Positions 49,693 to 59,301 are shown, counted from the first letter of the stretch. The stretch is 64,000 nucleotides of DNA from an uncultured Treponema sp. (GCA_900317625.1 ONHK01000005.1:1-64000), one strand, 5' to 3'. Numbers and translations are program-made. The notes: a model not told the origin generated them from the sequence alone.

Positions 49693-51477
49693 ATGGACAA
49701 GGCAGAAATCCTTAAAAGAGCAAAAGAATATATTGCAGCAGAAAAAGATGAACGCTTCCGAAAAGAAGTTGAAGAACTTATTGCAAAAGAAGATTTTACA
49801 GAACTTGAAGACCGTTTTTACCGCACACTTGAATTCGGAACAGGCGGACTGCGCGGAATCATGGGTGGCGGAACAAACCGCATGAACACGCTTGAAATCA
49901 ATCTTGCAACACAGGGACTTGCAAATTATGTAATCAAGGCATTTCCAGAAAAAGCAAAAGCCGGAACTTTAAGCGCAGTTGTTGCTTACGACAGCCGAAA
50001 AAATTCTGATGTTTTTGCCGAAGCGACAGCGTTGATTTTTGCAGCAAACGGAATAAAAGCATATCTTTTCACAGGACTTCGCCCTACACCGGAACTTTCT
50101 TATGCAATCCGTTACTTCAAGGCTGACACAGGTGTTGTTGTAACAGCTTCACACAATCCAAAAATTTACAACGGATACAAGGCTTACTGGAATGACGGAG
50201 CACAAGTTATTGAACCGCATGATGTTGGAATTGTAGAAGAAGTAAACAAAGTAAAAAGCGTAAAGACAATTTCAAAGGAAGAAGCAATAAAATCTGGAAA
50301 ACTTGTTCTTATTGACTCTGAAGTTGATGAAAAATACTGGGCAATGTGCAAGGAACAACTTTTCCGCCCTGAACTTATCAAGGAATATGCAAAAAATGTA
50401 AATGTCGTTTACACACCGCTCCACGGAACTGGTGCAATGCATGTTGAAAAAGTTCTTGGTGATCTTGGCCTTACTGTAAAAACTGTTCCAGAACAGAGAA
50501 ATCCAGATGGAAACTTCCCTACTGTAGAAAAACCAAATCCAGAAGAAAAACCAGCTATGAAAATGGCTGTTGAGCTCGGAACAGCAACAAAAGCTGACTG
50601 TGTAATGGCTACAGACCCGGATTCAGACAGATTTGGAACTGCATTCCCTGACAAAGACGGAAATTTCATTCTTCTTTCAGGAAACCAGATGGGCGGTCTT
50701 TTGATGGATTATATTTTCCTTACACGAAAAGAACTCGGAAAACTTCCTGCTGACTCATACTGCATCCGTTCAATTGTAACTTCTCCATTTGGTGATTATA
50801 TCTGTAAAAAATACGGTGTTGAAATGCTTGAATGTCTTACAGGCTTCAAATGGATTGCTGCAATCGAAGCAGAACGAGAAGCAAAAGGAATCGGTCATTA
50901 CGTTTTCGGTCTTGAAGAATCTTATGGCTATAAAGTTGAAACAGAAGTTATGGATAAAGACGGAGTTTCGGCCGCTGCAATGTGCGCAGAAATGACAATG
51001 TACTGGCGTTCAAAAGGCAAGAGCATCCTTGAGCACCTTGATGATTTATACAAAGAATTCGGATATTTCGAAGACCGTGCTATTTCAAAGAATTTTCCAG
51101 GTTCAGCTGGAGTTGCAACAATGGCAGGAATTATGTCTAAGCTCCGCAATGAAGGACTTAAGACTTTGGCTGGAAAAACAGTTCTTAAAATCCGCGACAT
51201 TCAGACTTCAACAGAATATAATCCTGCAAATCCTTCTGAAAAAGCCGCACTTTCATTTCCAAAGAGCAACGTTCTTCAATTCTTCCTTGAAGGTGGAACA
51301 ATAGTTTCTGCACGCCCATCTGGAACAGAGCCAAAAATCAAGTTCTATATCAATACTAGAACTGATGTAAATGGTTCAACAGACGAAGCACTTGCTGAAG
51401 CAAAAAAAGAAGCGTCTGCACTTTGTGACAAAATAACTTCTGACATAAACGAACTTCTTGATGCCGCTAGTAAATAA
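49693..51477 (+). CDS. Phosphoglucomutase/phosphomannomutase
   Basis: A 594-residue alpha-D-phosphohexomutase that interconverts hexose 1- and 6-phosphates for glycolysis and surface sugar supply. The four active-site loops are intact: VVVTASHNPKIYNGYKAYW (phosphoserine), ATDPDSDRFGTAF (metal), GLEESYGYKVETEV (sugar) and RPSGTEPKIKFYINT (phosphate). The extended N-terminus (EEVEELIAKEDFTELEDRFYRTLEFGTGGLRGIMG) places it in the long PGM2-like branch. Its product pool would serve nucleotide-sugar synthesis for the 14-22 kb cluster. AGGAG at the start. A DnaQ-type exonuclease gene follows. Confidence 0.94.
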   Translation: MDKAEILKRAKEYIAAEKDERFRKEVEELIAKEDFTELEDRFYRTLEFGTGGLRGIMGGGTNRMNTLEINLATQGLANYVIKAFPEKAKAGTLSAVVAYDSRKNSDVFAEATALIFAANGIKAYLFTGLRPTPELSYAIRYFKADTGVVVTASHNPKIYNGYKAYWNDGAQVIEPHDVGIVEEVNKVKSVKTISKEEAIKSGKLVLIDSEVDEKYWAMCKEQLFRPELIKEYAKNVNVVYTPLHGTGAMHVEKVLGDLGLTVKTVPEQRNPDGNFPTVEKPNPEEKPAMKMAVELGTATKADCVMATDPDSDRFGTAFPDKDGNFILLSGNQMGGLLMDYIFLTRKELGKLPADSYCIRSIVTSPFGDYICKKYGVEMLECLTGFKWIAAIEAEREAKGIGHYVFGLEESYGYKVETEVMDKDGVSAAAMCAEMTMYWRSKGKSILEHLDDLYKEFGYFEDRAISKNFPGSAGVATMAGIMSKLRNEGLKTLAGKTVLKIRDIQTSTEYNPANPSEKAALSFPKSNVLQFFLEGGTIVSARPSGTEPKIKFYINTRTDVNGSTDEALAEAKKEASALCDKITSDINELLDAASK

Positions 51478-51499
51478 AATCCTAAAGGATTACCGGCAA

Positions 51500-52039
51500 A
51501 TGTTTCGTCTTGTAAAATCAGGCGAAACATTTGTCGCTTTTGACACCGAAACAACCGGCCTCAACTGCCAAACCTGCAGAATAATTGAAATTGGGGCGGT
51601 AAAATTTAATTGCAATGGATGCATATCAACTTTCAACACTTTAATAAATCCTGAAACACAAATCCCTTCTGAATGTGTAGAAATAAGCCATATAACAGAC
51701 GAAATGGTAAAAAATCAGCCTGTCATAAAAGAAATTCTGCCTTCATTCTGTGATTTTATAAAAAATACAATAATTGTCGGGCATAACGCACATTTTGATA
51801 TGCGCTTTTTCCAGGCAGAACTTGCACGGGCAGGAATGAAAGAAAACAAGAATCAGATTATAGATACTTTGGGATTTGCCCGATGGGCGCTGCCAGAACT
51901 TTCAAAATATAACCAGCCATTTTTGGCAGATTTTTTCAATATCAATATAAATGCTGCCCACAGAGCCTATGATGATGCGAAAATTTGCGGAAATATTTTT
52001 CTTGAACTTATAAAAGTCAGCGCAGATAAGCAGAAATAA
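51500..52039 (+). CDS. DnaQ/PolC-type 3'-5' exonuclease (DEDDh)
   Basis: A ~179-residue exonuclease. The DEDDh motifs are in place: ETFVAFDTETTGLN (Exo I, D and E), VGHNAHFDMRFFQAEL (Exo II, D) and NAAHRAYDDAKICGNIF (Exo III, H and D). Such stand-alone proteins proofread or trim DNA or RNA. Here it may act as the epsilon subunit. I prefer the ATG at 51500 with AAAGGA upstream; the ATG at 51461 would overlap the mutase gene by 17 bases. It ends face to face with the LysM gene, with no terminator between them. Confidence 0.88.
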   Translation: MFRLVKSGETFVAFDTETTGLNCQTCRIIEIGAVKFNCNGCISTFNTLINPETQIPSECVEISHITDEMVKNQPVIKEILPSFCDFIKNTIIVGHNAHFDMRFFQAELARAGMKENKNQIIDTLGFARWALPELSKYNQPFLADFFNININAAHRAYDDAKICGNIFLELIKVSADKQK

Positions 52040-52040
52040 T

Positions 52041-52976
52041 TTATCCGCGGGGAGCTGATGCCGGATTTATAGGCATTCCATTCTGGAAAACCATAAATTT
52101 TATGCTTGAATCATTTCCGCGACCAGTTTTTCCAATCTCTGCTCCAAAAACAACATAATCACCTTTTTTAACAGAAACTTTATTCAACCCGGAATACGAA
52201 TAAATCAGCCCCGTTTTTGACTGGACAAATATAACCTCACCAAAACCGCGGTAAACACCTGTATACATTACAGTTCCCTCACGCACAGCCACAACGGATT
52301 CGTTATCTTTTCCTGTAAGCTGAACGCCACTAACCTTTCCGCTTATATTTTTTACAACAGGATTTGAAAGAGGCCAGGAAACACCTTGAGAAGAAACAGC
52401 AGTCGATGCAGAATTTGTTTTAGTTCCTGAAGAACCTGCAGAAGAAGGATTTTTTTCAGTTTTTGCAGGAACTTGAGTTTTTGTGGAATTTGTTCCAGTG
52501 CCAGAAGCAACTGTTGAAGCAGAAGAAGAACTTCCAGCCGGCACAAGAATTTTCTGTCCAATTTTTATTGTTGAAGAATTATCCAGATTGTTCAAGGAAA
52601 GAAGTTCATTAAGTTTTATATTATATTTTCTTGCAATTCCATACAATGTATCGCCTTTTTGAACAATATAAGAAGTCGCAGATTTTGAAGAAACATTCGG
52701 TTTCGTTTCTGATGTTTTTGAGGCAGAAAGAGCAGCCGCATTTTCAATATCCGCAGAAGGAATGACAAGCTTGACTCCAACTTTTAAAACATCGTTTTCT
52801 GAAAGATTATTTGCAGCCCTAAGTTCAGGTACTGTAATCTGATATTTTCTGCTTATTGAATAAAGTGTATCGCCTTTTTTTACAATATAAGATGAATCAG
52901 CAGACAAACTGAAACAACACAACGAAAAAAGAATAAATGCAATATTGACTGATTTTAACATCTTTGAAATTTTCAT
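52041..52976 (-). CDS. LysM protein with degenerate M23 (LytM) domain
   Basis: A 311-residue exported protein. Signal peptide MLKSVNIAFILFSLCCFSLSAD; two LysM domains (YIVKKGDTLYSISRKYQITVPELRAANNL, YIVQKGDTLYGIARKYNIKLNELLSLNNL) bind peptidoglycan. A Ser/Thr-rich linker leads to an M23 peptidase fold (GVSWPLSNPVVKNISGKVSGVQL ... VVAVREGTVMYTGVYRGFGEVIFVQSKTGLIYSYSGLNKVSVKKGDYV). The HxxxD and HxH zinc ligands are missing: the YGHL position reads YSGL and HLHF reads SIKFMVF. It is therefore probably a non-catalytic activator, like EnvC or NlpD. It ends the long minus-strand run. Confidence 0.88.
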   Translation of the reverse strand: MKISKMLKSVNIAFILFSLCCFSLSADSSYIVKKGDTLYSISRKYQITVPELRAANNLSENDVLKVGVKLVIPSADIENAAALSASKTSETKPNVSSKSATSYIVQKGDTLYGIARKYNIKLNELLSLNNLDNSSTIKIGQKILVPAGSSSSASTVASGTGTNSTKTQVPAKTEKNPSSAGSSGTKTNSASTAVSSQGVSWPLSNPVVKNISGKVSGVQLTGKDNESVVAVREGTVMYTGVYRGFGEVIFVQSKTGLIYSYSGLNKVSVKKGDYVVFGAEIGKTGRGNDSSIKFMVFQNGMPINPASAPRG

Positions 52977-53047
52977 ACTTTCATTATCGGCAGATTTTCT
53001 GAACATCATTACCTGATAAAAAGAAGAAAATCATAAAAATCCAGATT

Positions 53048-54274
53048 TTAAGTTCCAGAGATTTCCTTGAAAATTTTTCCTGCATCAATTCCGTTTATGA
53101 TTTTTCCAACCGGATAATTTTCAAGCATATTTTTTCGCCCGAACTTTAAATGATCAGAAGTAATTCCGTGTTTTATCGAAATATCCGCTTCCATAAGTGC
53201 AGAAATATGATCTGCAATACGAACAGTTTTTCCGTCCACTGGGGAAAATTCCGCAGAATTAAAGTTTCTGTTCAAATCTTCCCATGAAACAACTTCAGTC
53301 TGATGTTTTGAATTTATTATTCTGTTTGCAAATTCGTTGCTTGTAAAATACATAAGCTCATCAGCAAAAAACGGCTCCATAAGCGGAACCAATTCTTTGC
53401 TCACAATTTCATCTTCAATTTTTTTTACAATATTCGGAAGTTCATCTGTAGCTTGCTTTACAGGAGAAATAATATCGCGCGTAACAGCTTCCGGCAAATC
53501 ATGAAAAAGTCCTGTAAAAAAATTATTTATTATTCTTTTTTCGGTCATTTTTACGCCACTTTCGCGGCAAAGAAGAAGAGTCAAAACCGCAACAAAAAAG
53601 CAATGCCCAAGAACTGAAGTTTTAGGAACCCGCGGAGTCTGATTCCATCGGATTTGAAAACGAAGCTGTTCAATTTTTAAAAGCAAAGAGTACGAGCGCT
53701 GATGTGTCACAAGATTTTGCATTCCGGCAAGGTCAAGATAATGTTGAATTTGCTCCTGAAGTTCACGATTTATTTGCTCAAGACGTTCCGTCTCATTCAC
53801 TGTTTTTAGCATTTGAAGTTCACGGAGAGTTGCAAATTTATTTGCCGCGGAAAAAACTCTGTAGGCAAGCCGTGATTTTTCTGGAATCGGGATTTGCCCA
53901 GCTTTCTGACCTGTATAAATTGTAAATTTTGAAAAAAGTTCCTTGTCGCAAAGCAAAGGCTTATACAGTTTCAGAACCCATTCATTCAAATGAAGATATT
54001 CCTGCGTGTATTCACGCTTCAACATATCTAGAACAGGTGCTTTTATATCACAAAGTGCAATTTTTGAAAGCAAATCGAATAATGAGGCATAAATCATCCA
54101 TGTCCAGTCAATAAAATTTCCTTTATTTTCCTCATATTTTCCAATGATATAACCAAGAACCATTTTTTCGGCTGCTTTATCCATTTCAACAAGGTCAAAA
54201 GGTCGAACCAAATCAGTCCACCTCTGAATGGAAAAGCCTTCAAAAAGTTTTAGCGCAAATTTCTGACTGAACAT
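53048..54274 (-). CDS. HD-domain phosphohydrolase with unknown N-terminal half
   Basis: A 408-residue cytosolic protein. The N-terminal ~200 residues are helical and match nothing I know (DLVRPFDLVEMDKAAEKMVLGYIIGKYEENKGNF). Residues ~215-380 are an HD domain of the YfbR/HD_3 kind: SVLGHCFFVAV (first His), NNFFTGLFHDLPEAVTRDI (HD) and KTVRIADHISALMEAD (last Asp). YfbR-like enzymes are nucleotidases, but the substrate here is not known. It follows the gene for an unknown helical protein by 12 bases and belongs to the same run. Confidence 0.82.
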   Translation of the reverse strand: MFSQKFALKLFEGFSIQRWTDLVRPFDLVEMDKAAEKMVLGYIIGKYEENKGNFIDWTWMIYASLFDLLSKIALCDIKAPVLDMLKREYTQEYLHLNEWVLKLYKPLLCDKELFSKFTIYTGQKAGQIPIPEKSRLAYRVFSAANKFATLRELQMLKTVNETERLEQINRELQEQIQHYLDLAGMQNLVTHQRSYSLLLKIEQLRFQIRWNQTPRVPKTSVLGHCFFVAVLTLLLCRESGVKMTEKRIINNFFTGLFHDLPEAVTRDIISPVKQATDELPNIVKKIEDEIVSKELVPLMEPFFADELMYFTSNEFANRIINSKHQTEVVSWEDLNRNFNSAEFSPVDGKTVRIADHISALMEADISIKHGITSDHLKFGRKNMLENYPVGKIINGIDAGKIFKEISGT

Positions 54275-54286
54275 TTTATTTTCCTG

Positions 54287-55090
54287 CTAGCGGCTTGAAC
54301 CCGATTTTTGGTCAGAGTCCATCTTCTCTTTCCAGACAATCGCCTTCTTTTTTATTTCTTCCGCAATATTCTTGTCACCAATTGCAAGAGCAAGCTTATG
54401 GCGCGCAAGCAGAAATTTTATGGCATTGCGCATATCATCGATTCGGCGCGTTGAAAGTTCATACTTATCACGGTAACCGGCCGCAGACGAATCAAGAAGT
54501 TTTCCAATCAAACGGATATAAAGAACTGTAGTTTCATAATCTTCATCATTTGGATTGAAATAAGATTTTACAGCACTTCTCATATCAATCAAATTTTTTG
54601 CAACAACAGCAAATCGCCCTTTTAGCTCAACAAAAGACCATTTCCATTTAGAATTATCGCCAAAAGCATCTTCCAGCAAGGTTATCGCAAGTCCAAGTTT
54701 CCGGATAAGATAATAGCGCTCCTGAATTGTCTTGTCTTTTATTGCCTCATGATATTTTGCGAGTTCTGAATATGGAACATCAATTATGTTTGTAACAAGC
54801 TCTTCTAGATAAATTATTGCTTTATAGAGAATTTTTCTTGCCTCATTTAGCGCATCATTATTTTTTACTTCCAGAATTTTCAAGGAAAGACTGTTCTGCG
54901 CCATATAAAGGGAAGCCACGTAAATCATATCATCACAAAGCATAAGTTTTTTGTAGCAAGAATCAGGAGCGTTTCCATTTATGCTGTTCAAAGTCGTTTT
55001 TTCTTTTGCAAGAATCGCTATGATTTTACTTTGATATGGTTTTATTGTCTCCGCAAATTCAAGCCGTGTTGATTCTGAAATTTTTGCCAT
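54287..55090 (-). CDS. Helical hypothetical protein
   Basis: A 267-residue soluble protein, predicted almost fully helical, with no signal peptide. Notable segments: EFAETIKPYQSKIIAILAKEKTTL, ERYYLIRKLGLAITLLEDAFGD, IRLIGKLLDSSAAGYRDKYELSTRRIDDMRNAIKFLLARHKLALAIGDKNIAEEI. I do not recognise the family. It starts at the base where recN ends (55090) and is followed closely by the HD-domain gene, so it is likely co-expressed with DNA-repair and nucleotide genes. No catalytic motif is visible. Confidence 0.7.
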   Translation of the reverse strand: MAKISESTRLEFAETIKPYQSKIIAILAKEKTTLNSINGNAPDSCYKKLMLCDDMIYVASLYMAQNSLSLKILEVKNNDALNEARKILYKAIIYLEELVTNIIDVPYSELAKYHEAIKDKTIQERYYLIRKLGLAITLLEDAFGDNSKWKWSFVELKGRFAVVAKNLIDMRSAVKSYFNPNDEDYETTVLYIRLIGKLLDSSAAGYRDKYELSTRRIDDMRNAIKFLLARHKLALAIGDKNIAEEIKKKAIVWKEKMDSDQKSGSSR

Positions 55091-56802
55091 TAAAATCCCC
55101 CTGAATATTTTTCAAGCATTGCCCTAGCGTGTTCAATGGAAGCCGCAGAATCTGCATCACCAGAAAGCATCCGTGCAATTTCCGCAACACGTTCCTCTCC
55201 TTGAATCGGATGAACATTGGAAACAGTCCGTCCTTCTGCAACACCTTTTTCAATCTTAATCTGATTATCGGCATATACCGCAATACTGGCAAGATGTGTA
55301 ATGCAGAAAATTTGACGATTTTTTGCAAGGGCTTTCATGTGAGAACCAACGGCAACAGCAACTTCTCCGCCAATTCCAGTATCAATTTCATCAAAAACAA
55401 GAGTCTGAACAGGATCATTCTGCGCAAAAATTGTTTTAAGCGCAAGCATCACGCGGGAAATTTCACCGCCTGAAGCAATTTTAGCAAGTGGCAACAGCGG
55501 AGAACCAGGATTTGCACTGATAAGAAATTCAATATTGTCAAAACCATAAGGTCCGCATTTTTGTTCGAGTTCATCACCAGGCTTAGCAGTAATGCTTACC
55601 GCAAAACGGGTTCCGTTCATTCCAAGATTTTTCAGAAGAGATTCAACTTCTGAAGCAAGTTTATCTCCTGTGGCGCGACGTTTTTCTGAAAGATTTTTTC
55701 CGGCCAGATAAACTTTTTTCTCCAGCTCAGAAACGGATTTTATCAGCTCTTCCTTGTTTTCTGAACCAGCGCCAAGCTGCTCAAGCGATTTCTGGGCATT
55801 TTCATAATAGTCAAAAACTTCTTTTAAAGGCGCACTCTGACTGGAAGCATATTTTTTCTTCAAATTATAAATTAAAGAAAGCCTGTCCTGCACTTCCTGA
55901 AGATGAGAAGGATCGTAAACAAGTTTATTCGCATACGCTCCAAATTCTTCGGAAATATCGTTCAGCTCATAAAATGCAGATTCAATTCTTGTATCAAGAT
56001 TTGAAAGAGCTTTATCCAGCGAAGAAATATTTTGACTTTCACGACGGATTTTCTTCAGCAATGAAACAACTGATTCTTCACCACCATCCAGCATATTCCG
56101 GATTGAATCGACGCCTTCAAAAAGTTTTTCATAAGAAGAAAGTCTGTTCTCCTCTTCTTCAAGCTGCACATCTTCCTCAGGTTTCAACTTTGCGTCTTCA
56201 ATTTCCTTCACCGCAAAATTATACATATCAATTTTTCTGGCTCTATCAGCATCCGAAGAATTTAACTGGGCAAGAAGTTTTCTTTTTTCAACAAGTTCCA
56301 TATACAACGCGGTAAAAGCGTTTACTTCCGGCACAATTCCCGCACGCGCGTCAAGAAATTTTCTGTGTTCTGGAACACGCATCAGCGACTGATGCTCGTG
56401 CTGACCGTGAATATCAACCAAAAATGAAGAAAAATCCGCCAAGTCCGCACGATTTACAGGCGTTGAACCAATCCATGCACCAGCACGTCCATTGTCACGG
56501 ATATATCTTCGCAAAAGAATTCTATTGTTTTCAGTTTCAATTCCATGTTCATTCAGCCATTCAATAGCAGGATTTGGATTTTCATTCGAATCAAGAAAAA
56601 AAGTTCCTGAAACCTGAGCCTCATGACAACCAGAACGAATTTGGTTCACATCCGCTTTTCCACCAAGAAGAAACGAAAGAGCGCCAATCAAAATTGATTT
56701 ACCAGCACCAGTTTCACCAGAAAGAACTGTAAAACCATTTGAAAATTCTATGTGTTCATTTTCAATAATTGCAAAATCTTTTATTGAAAGATCTTCAAGC
56801 AT
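55090..56802 (-). CDS. recN: DNA repair protein RecN
   Basis: A 570-residue SMC-like ATPase that binds DNA ends at double-strand breaks. Walker A: FTVLSGETGAGKSILIGAL. Two coiled-coil arms (~150-350) carry the usual hinge. The C-terminal half has the signature and Walker B: IASGGEISRVMLALKTIF, TLVFDEIDTGIGGEVAVAVGSHM and FCITHLASIAVYAD. All key residues are intact. The ATG overlaps the NAD-kinase gene end by eight bases. The order ppnK-recN is common in bacteria. Confidence 0.96.
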   Translation of the reverse strand: MLEDLSIKDFAIIENEHIEFSNGFTVLSGETGAGKSILIGALSFLLGGKADVNQIRSGCHEAQVSGTFFLDSNENPNPAIEWLNEHGIETENNRILLRRYIRDNGRAGAWIGSTPVNRADLADFSSFLVDIHGQHEHQSLMRVPEHRKFLDARAGIVPEVNAFTALYMELVEKRKLLAQLNSSDADRARKIDMYNFAVKEIEDAKLKPEEDVQLEEEENRLSSYEKLFEGVDSIRNMLDGGEESVVSLLKKIRRESQNISSLDKALSNLDTRIESAFYELNDISEEFGAYANKLVYDPSHLQEVQDRLSLIYNLKKKYASSQSAPLKEVFDYYENAQKSLEQLGAGSENKEELIKSVSELEKKVYLAGKNLSEKRRATGDKLASEVESLLKNLGMNGTRFAVSITAKPGDELEQKCGPYGFDNIEFLISANPGSPLLPLAKIASGGEISRVMLALKTIFAQNDPVQTLVFDEIDTGIGGEVAVAVGSHMKALAKNRQIFCITHLASIAVYADNQIKIEKGVAEGRTVSNVHPIQGEERVAEIARMLSGDADSAASIEHARAMLEKYSGGF

Positions 56803-57667
56803 GAGGACCTCCTGACCAGTTCAGCTTTGACTGAAGAGCTTCGTAAAAACGTTCAGCCGTGCAGCCTACAAGTTTTACTTTTTTTGAAATTTGACGGATT
56901 TTTATGCAATCACCTTCGTGAATATCAAAAGGTTTTTGACCGTCAAGTGTAATTATAATATCAGATTCCCGTGAAGGAAGAATTTTTATCTCAAGTTCAC
57001 CGTGCGGATTCAAAACCAAAGGACGGCTAGAAAGAGAAAATGAATTTTTCGGTGTAAGAATAATCGCATCCATCGTCGGATCAACGATAGGTCCACCAGC
57101 AGAAGACGAATACGCTGTAGAACCAGTTGCTGTGCAGACAATAATTCCATCAGCCTTAAATTGTCCAAGACTGACATAATTAAAATCAACGCCCATAAGA
57201 ATTGTACGGCTCGCCATTTTTGCGCTTATAACAATATCGTTCAACCCGATTCCTGAATAAACATCTTTCCCAGATTTTCCATCTATCACAACCGCCTGAA
57301 GCATGTTCCGCTCAACAATATTCACTTTTCCTTTCAAAAATGAATCAAGCTCGCATTTCCATTCATCTTTTTGAATGCTGGCTATAAATCCGAATTCACC
57401 AAAATTTATCGGAAAAACAGGAATTCCTTGCTCAACACAACCTCGTGCCGCAAAAAGAACAGTTCCATCGCCACCAAGAGTTATTACAAAATCAGCAGAT
57501 AAAAAAGGATTATCCTTTGAATTATCAAATTTTTCCGCCTTTGAAAATCCATCAAAAGAAAAAATAGTTGAATCAATTTTTTTTCTTTTTAGGTATTCAG
57601 AAATAAAATGACCCATTTCTTGAGATTCTTTTTTGTGAGTGTTTACAATTATAAGGCAATTTTTCAT
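56795..57667 (-). CDS. nadK: NAD kinase
   Basis: A 290-residue enzyme that makes NADP from NAD. Family motifs: FVITLGGDGTVLFAARG (GGDGT), NFGEFGFIA, GLNDIVISAKMASRT and ADGIIVCTATGSTAYSSSAGGPIVDP (active-site Asp near the GSTAYSxSAGGP). It continues with ILTPKNSFSLSSRPLVL. It joins recN with an eight-base overlap and follows the DegT-like gene by three bases, so all three share a transcript. Confidence 0.95.
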   Translation of the reverse strand: MKNCLIIVNTHKKESQEMGHFISEYLKRKKIDSTIFSFDGFSKAEKFDNSKDNPFLSADFVITLGGDGTVLFAARGCVEQGIPVFPINFGEFGFIASIQKDEWKCELDSFLKGKVNIVERNMLQAVVIDGKSGKDVYSGIGLNDIVISAKMASRTILMGVDFNYVSLGQFKADGIIVCTATGSTAYSSSAGGPIVDPTMDAIILTPKNSFSLSSRPLVLNPHGELEIKILPSRESDIIITLDGQKPFDIHEGDCIKIRQISKKVKLVGCTAERFYEALQSKLNWSGGPHA

Positions 57668-57670
57668 TCT

Positions 57671-58810
57671 TTATGGCAAAGTTCCCAAAACTTTCACTAT
57701 TTTAGCGACCTGAGAATGAGTAAGCCGCGGATAAAGTGGAAATAAAGCGCAGCGTAGATACAAAGATTTTGCCTTTATGCAGTCCGAAGAAATCTCTTCC
57801 TGTTTTAAAGCCATTACAGAATCCTCGTAAGCCTGACAAATTTCAATATCTTTTTTTGCGGCATACTGCTTTATGTCCTTGAATGAAGTTGTAAGAATCA
57901 GCGGAAAACAGCACATAGTTGAACTGTAATCATAAGTTTCCTCAGAAGAATTTTCAGATTCATTCTTAGGAGCAGCAACTGCAGAAACTCCTTTTGACAC
58001 CGGAATAATAGCCCCAGAGCCACGGATAAACATCTTGTGTCTTCCACTCATGCAAGCACGCTGATACAAAGCGAAAATTTTCTTTCTCATAAGTTCATTG
58101 TGCTTAAATTCTTTCAATTGAACCCATCCCAACGCACAATTCAAGTCTGGAAGCAATTCAGTTCTAGGCATTGATTCAACAAATTTCTTCAGCACAATCC
58201 ATTCGCGGCGGTTTGGAGCCATAAGAACCGCACCTCCGCCAGCAGTAATAACATCCCGCTCTTCCAGACCAAGAATTGAAAAAACACCCAAAGAGCCTGA
58301 CTTTCGCCCTTCAATCGGATTATTATTCTCATCAAATGTAGGAAAAAAAGCGCCCGCGCTCTTTGAAACATCCTCGATAACTGGAATTCCAAGCGCATTT
58401 ATTTCATCAATTTCCGGCAGAATTCCCATTGATTCATGAAGCAAAAGAAGTCTTCCGCCCTTTTCTATTCCTTTTTTCACAAGCTCTGCATTTACAAGTC
58501 CTGAATTTTCATCAACATCAAGAATAATTGGTTTGTAGCCCAAATCAACAATCGCCTGATAATGCCATGCTGGAGCAAGAGCTGAAATCATTATAGATTC
58601 TCCAGATTTAAAATCCATCGAACGCAATGCATATTTCAAAGCAGATGCAGGATTTCTTAACGCAACCGCACCGTCACATCCAAAAAAATCTTTTACAGTC
58701 TGAATAAATCTGCCATTAAGCTCGCCTGGTCCAATACGCTCATCAACCATACAAGTGAGCACGGCATCCATTTCTTTACGTCGAATTGTTGTACTAAAAG
58801 TCTGAATCAT
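57671..58810 (-). CDS. DegT/DnrJ/EryC1-family protein without the PLP lysine
   Basis: A 379-residue fold-type I aminotransferase-like protein (ERIGPGELNGRFIQTVKDFFG, GAVALRNPASALKYAL, MISALAPAWHYQAIVDLGYKPIILDVD, GIPVIEDVSKSAGAFF). Family members transfer an amino group to sugars with PLP bound to a lysine in SFHxxK. Here that segment reads VFSILGLEERDVITAGGGA (residues 176-194), with no Lys between 171 and 207. K150 of EDVSK stands where the family has Gln/Ala. The protein is therefore probably a dehydratase-like, regulatory or inactive relative. It starts 11 bases after cheW ends. Confidence 0.78.
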   Translation of the reverse strand: MIQTFSTTIRRKEMDAVLTCMVDERIGPGELNGRFIQTVKDFFGCDGAVALRNPASALKYALRSMDFKSGESIMISALAPAWHYQAIVDLGYKPIILDVDENSGLVNAELVKKGIEKGGRLLLLHESMGILPEIDEINALGIPVIEDVSKSAGAFFPTFDENNNPIEGRKSGSLGVFSILGLEERDVITAGGGAVLMAPNRREWIVLKKFVESMPRTELLPDLNCALGWVQLKEFKHNELMRKKIFALYQRACMSGRHKMFIRGSGAIIPVSKGVSAVAAPKNESENSSEETYDYSSTMCCFPLILTTSFKDIKQYAAKKDIEICQAYEDSVMALKQEEISSDCIKAKSLYLRCALFPLYPRLTHSQVAKIVKVLGTLP

Positions 58811-58821
58811 TTTTCAAGTAT

Positions 58822-59301
58822 TTAAAAATTTCCTACAATTTTTTGAAGTTCCTTCGGATTAAACAACCTGACAATATCCAAAATTATCAGATAGCCGTTA
58901 TCATTTCTGACAACACCTCTTATATATTCGCTGCCTATTCCACCAGACATTCTTGGAGCTGCCTGAATTTCAGAAGAATTCACCGTTGCAACTCTTGAAA
59001 CCCGGTCAATTATTATACCAAGCTGATTTCCATCAATATTTAAAATTATAAATCCGCTTTCAAGCTCATCAAGTTCATCTTCACCATTTGCAAAAGCAAT
59101 ATTAAAACGCCGATGAAGATCTATTATCGGAATAATTTCACCGCGAAGGTTTAAAATTCCAACCATATAATTTGGAGCATTTGGAATAGGACGAATTGGC
59201 TGAATTCTTACAATCTCTTTTACAGACATAATATCCACACCATATAACTCGTTTCCAAGACGGAACGTAACTAACTGTATCTGCGAATCTTCAGTATCCA
59301 T
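58822..59301 (-). CDS. cheW: Chemotaxis coupling protein CheW
   Basis: A 159-residue protein that links chemoreceptors to the kinase CheA. Core: QLVTFRLGNELYGVDIMSVKEIVRIQPIRPIPNAPNYMVGILNLRGEIIPIIDLHRRFNI, then GIIIDRVSRVATVNSSEIQAAPRM and YLIILDIVRLFNP. It matches CheW end to end. An acidic insertion (NGEDELDELESG) is present in a loop. AGAGGA lies before the ATG at 59301, which I prefer to an ATG seven codons upstream. No other chemotaxis gene is in the window. Confidence 0.94.
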   Translation of the reverse strand: MDTEDSQIQLVTFRLGNELYGVDIMSVKEIVRIQPIRPIPNAPNYMVGILNLRGEIIPIIDLHRRFNIAFANGEDELDELESGFIILNIDGNQLGIIIDRVSRVATVNSSEIQAAPRMSGGIGSEYIRGVVRNDNGYLIILDIVRLFNPKELQKIVGNF

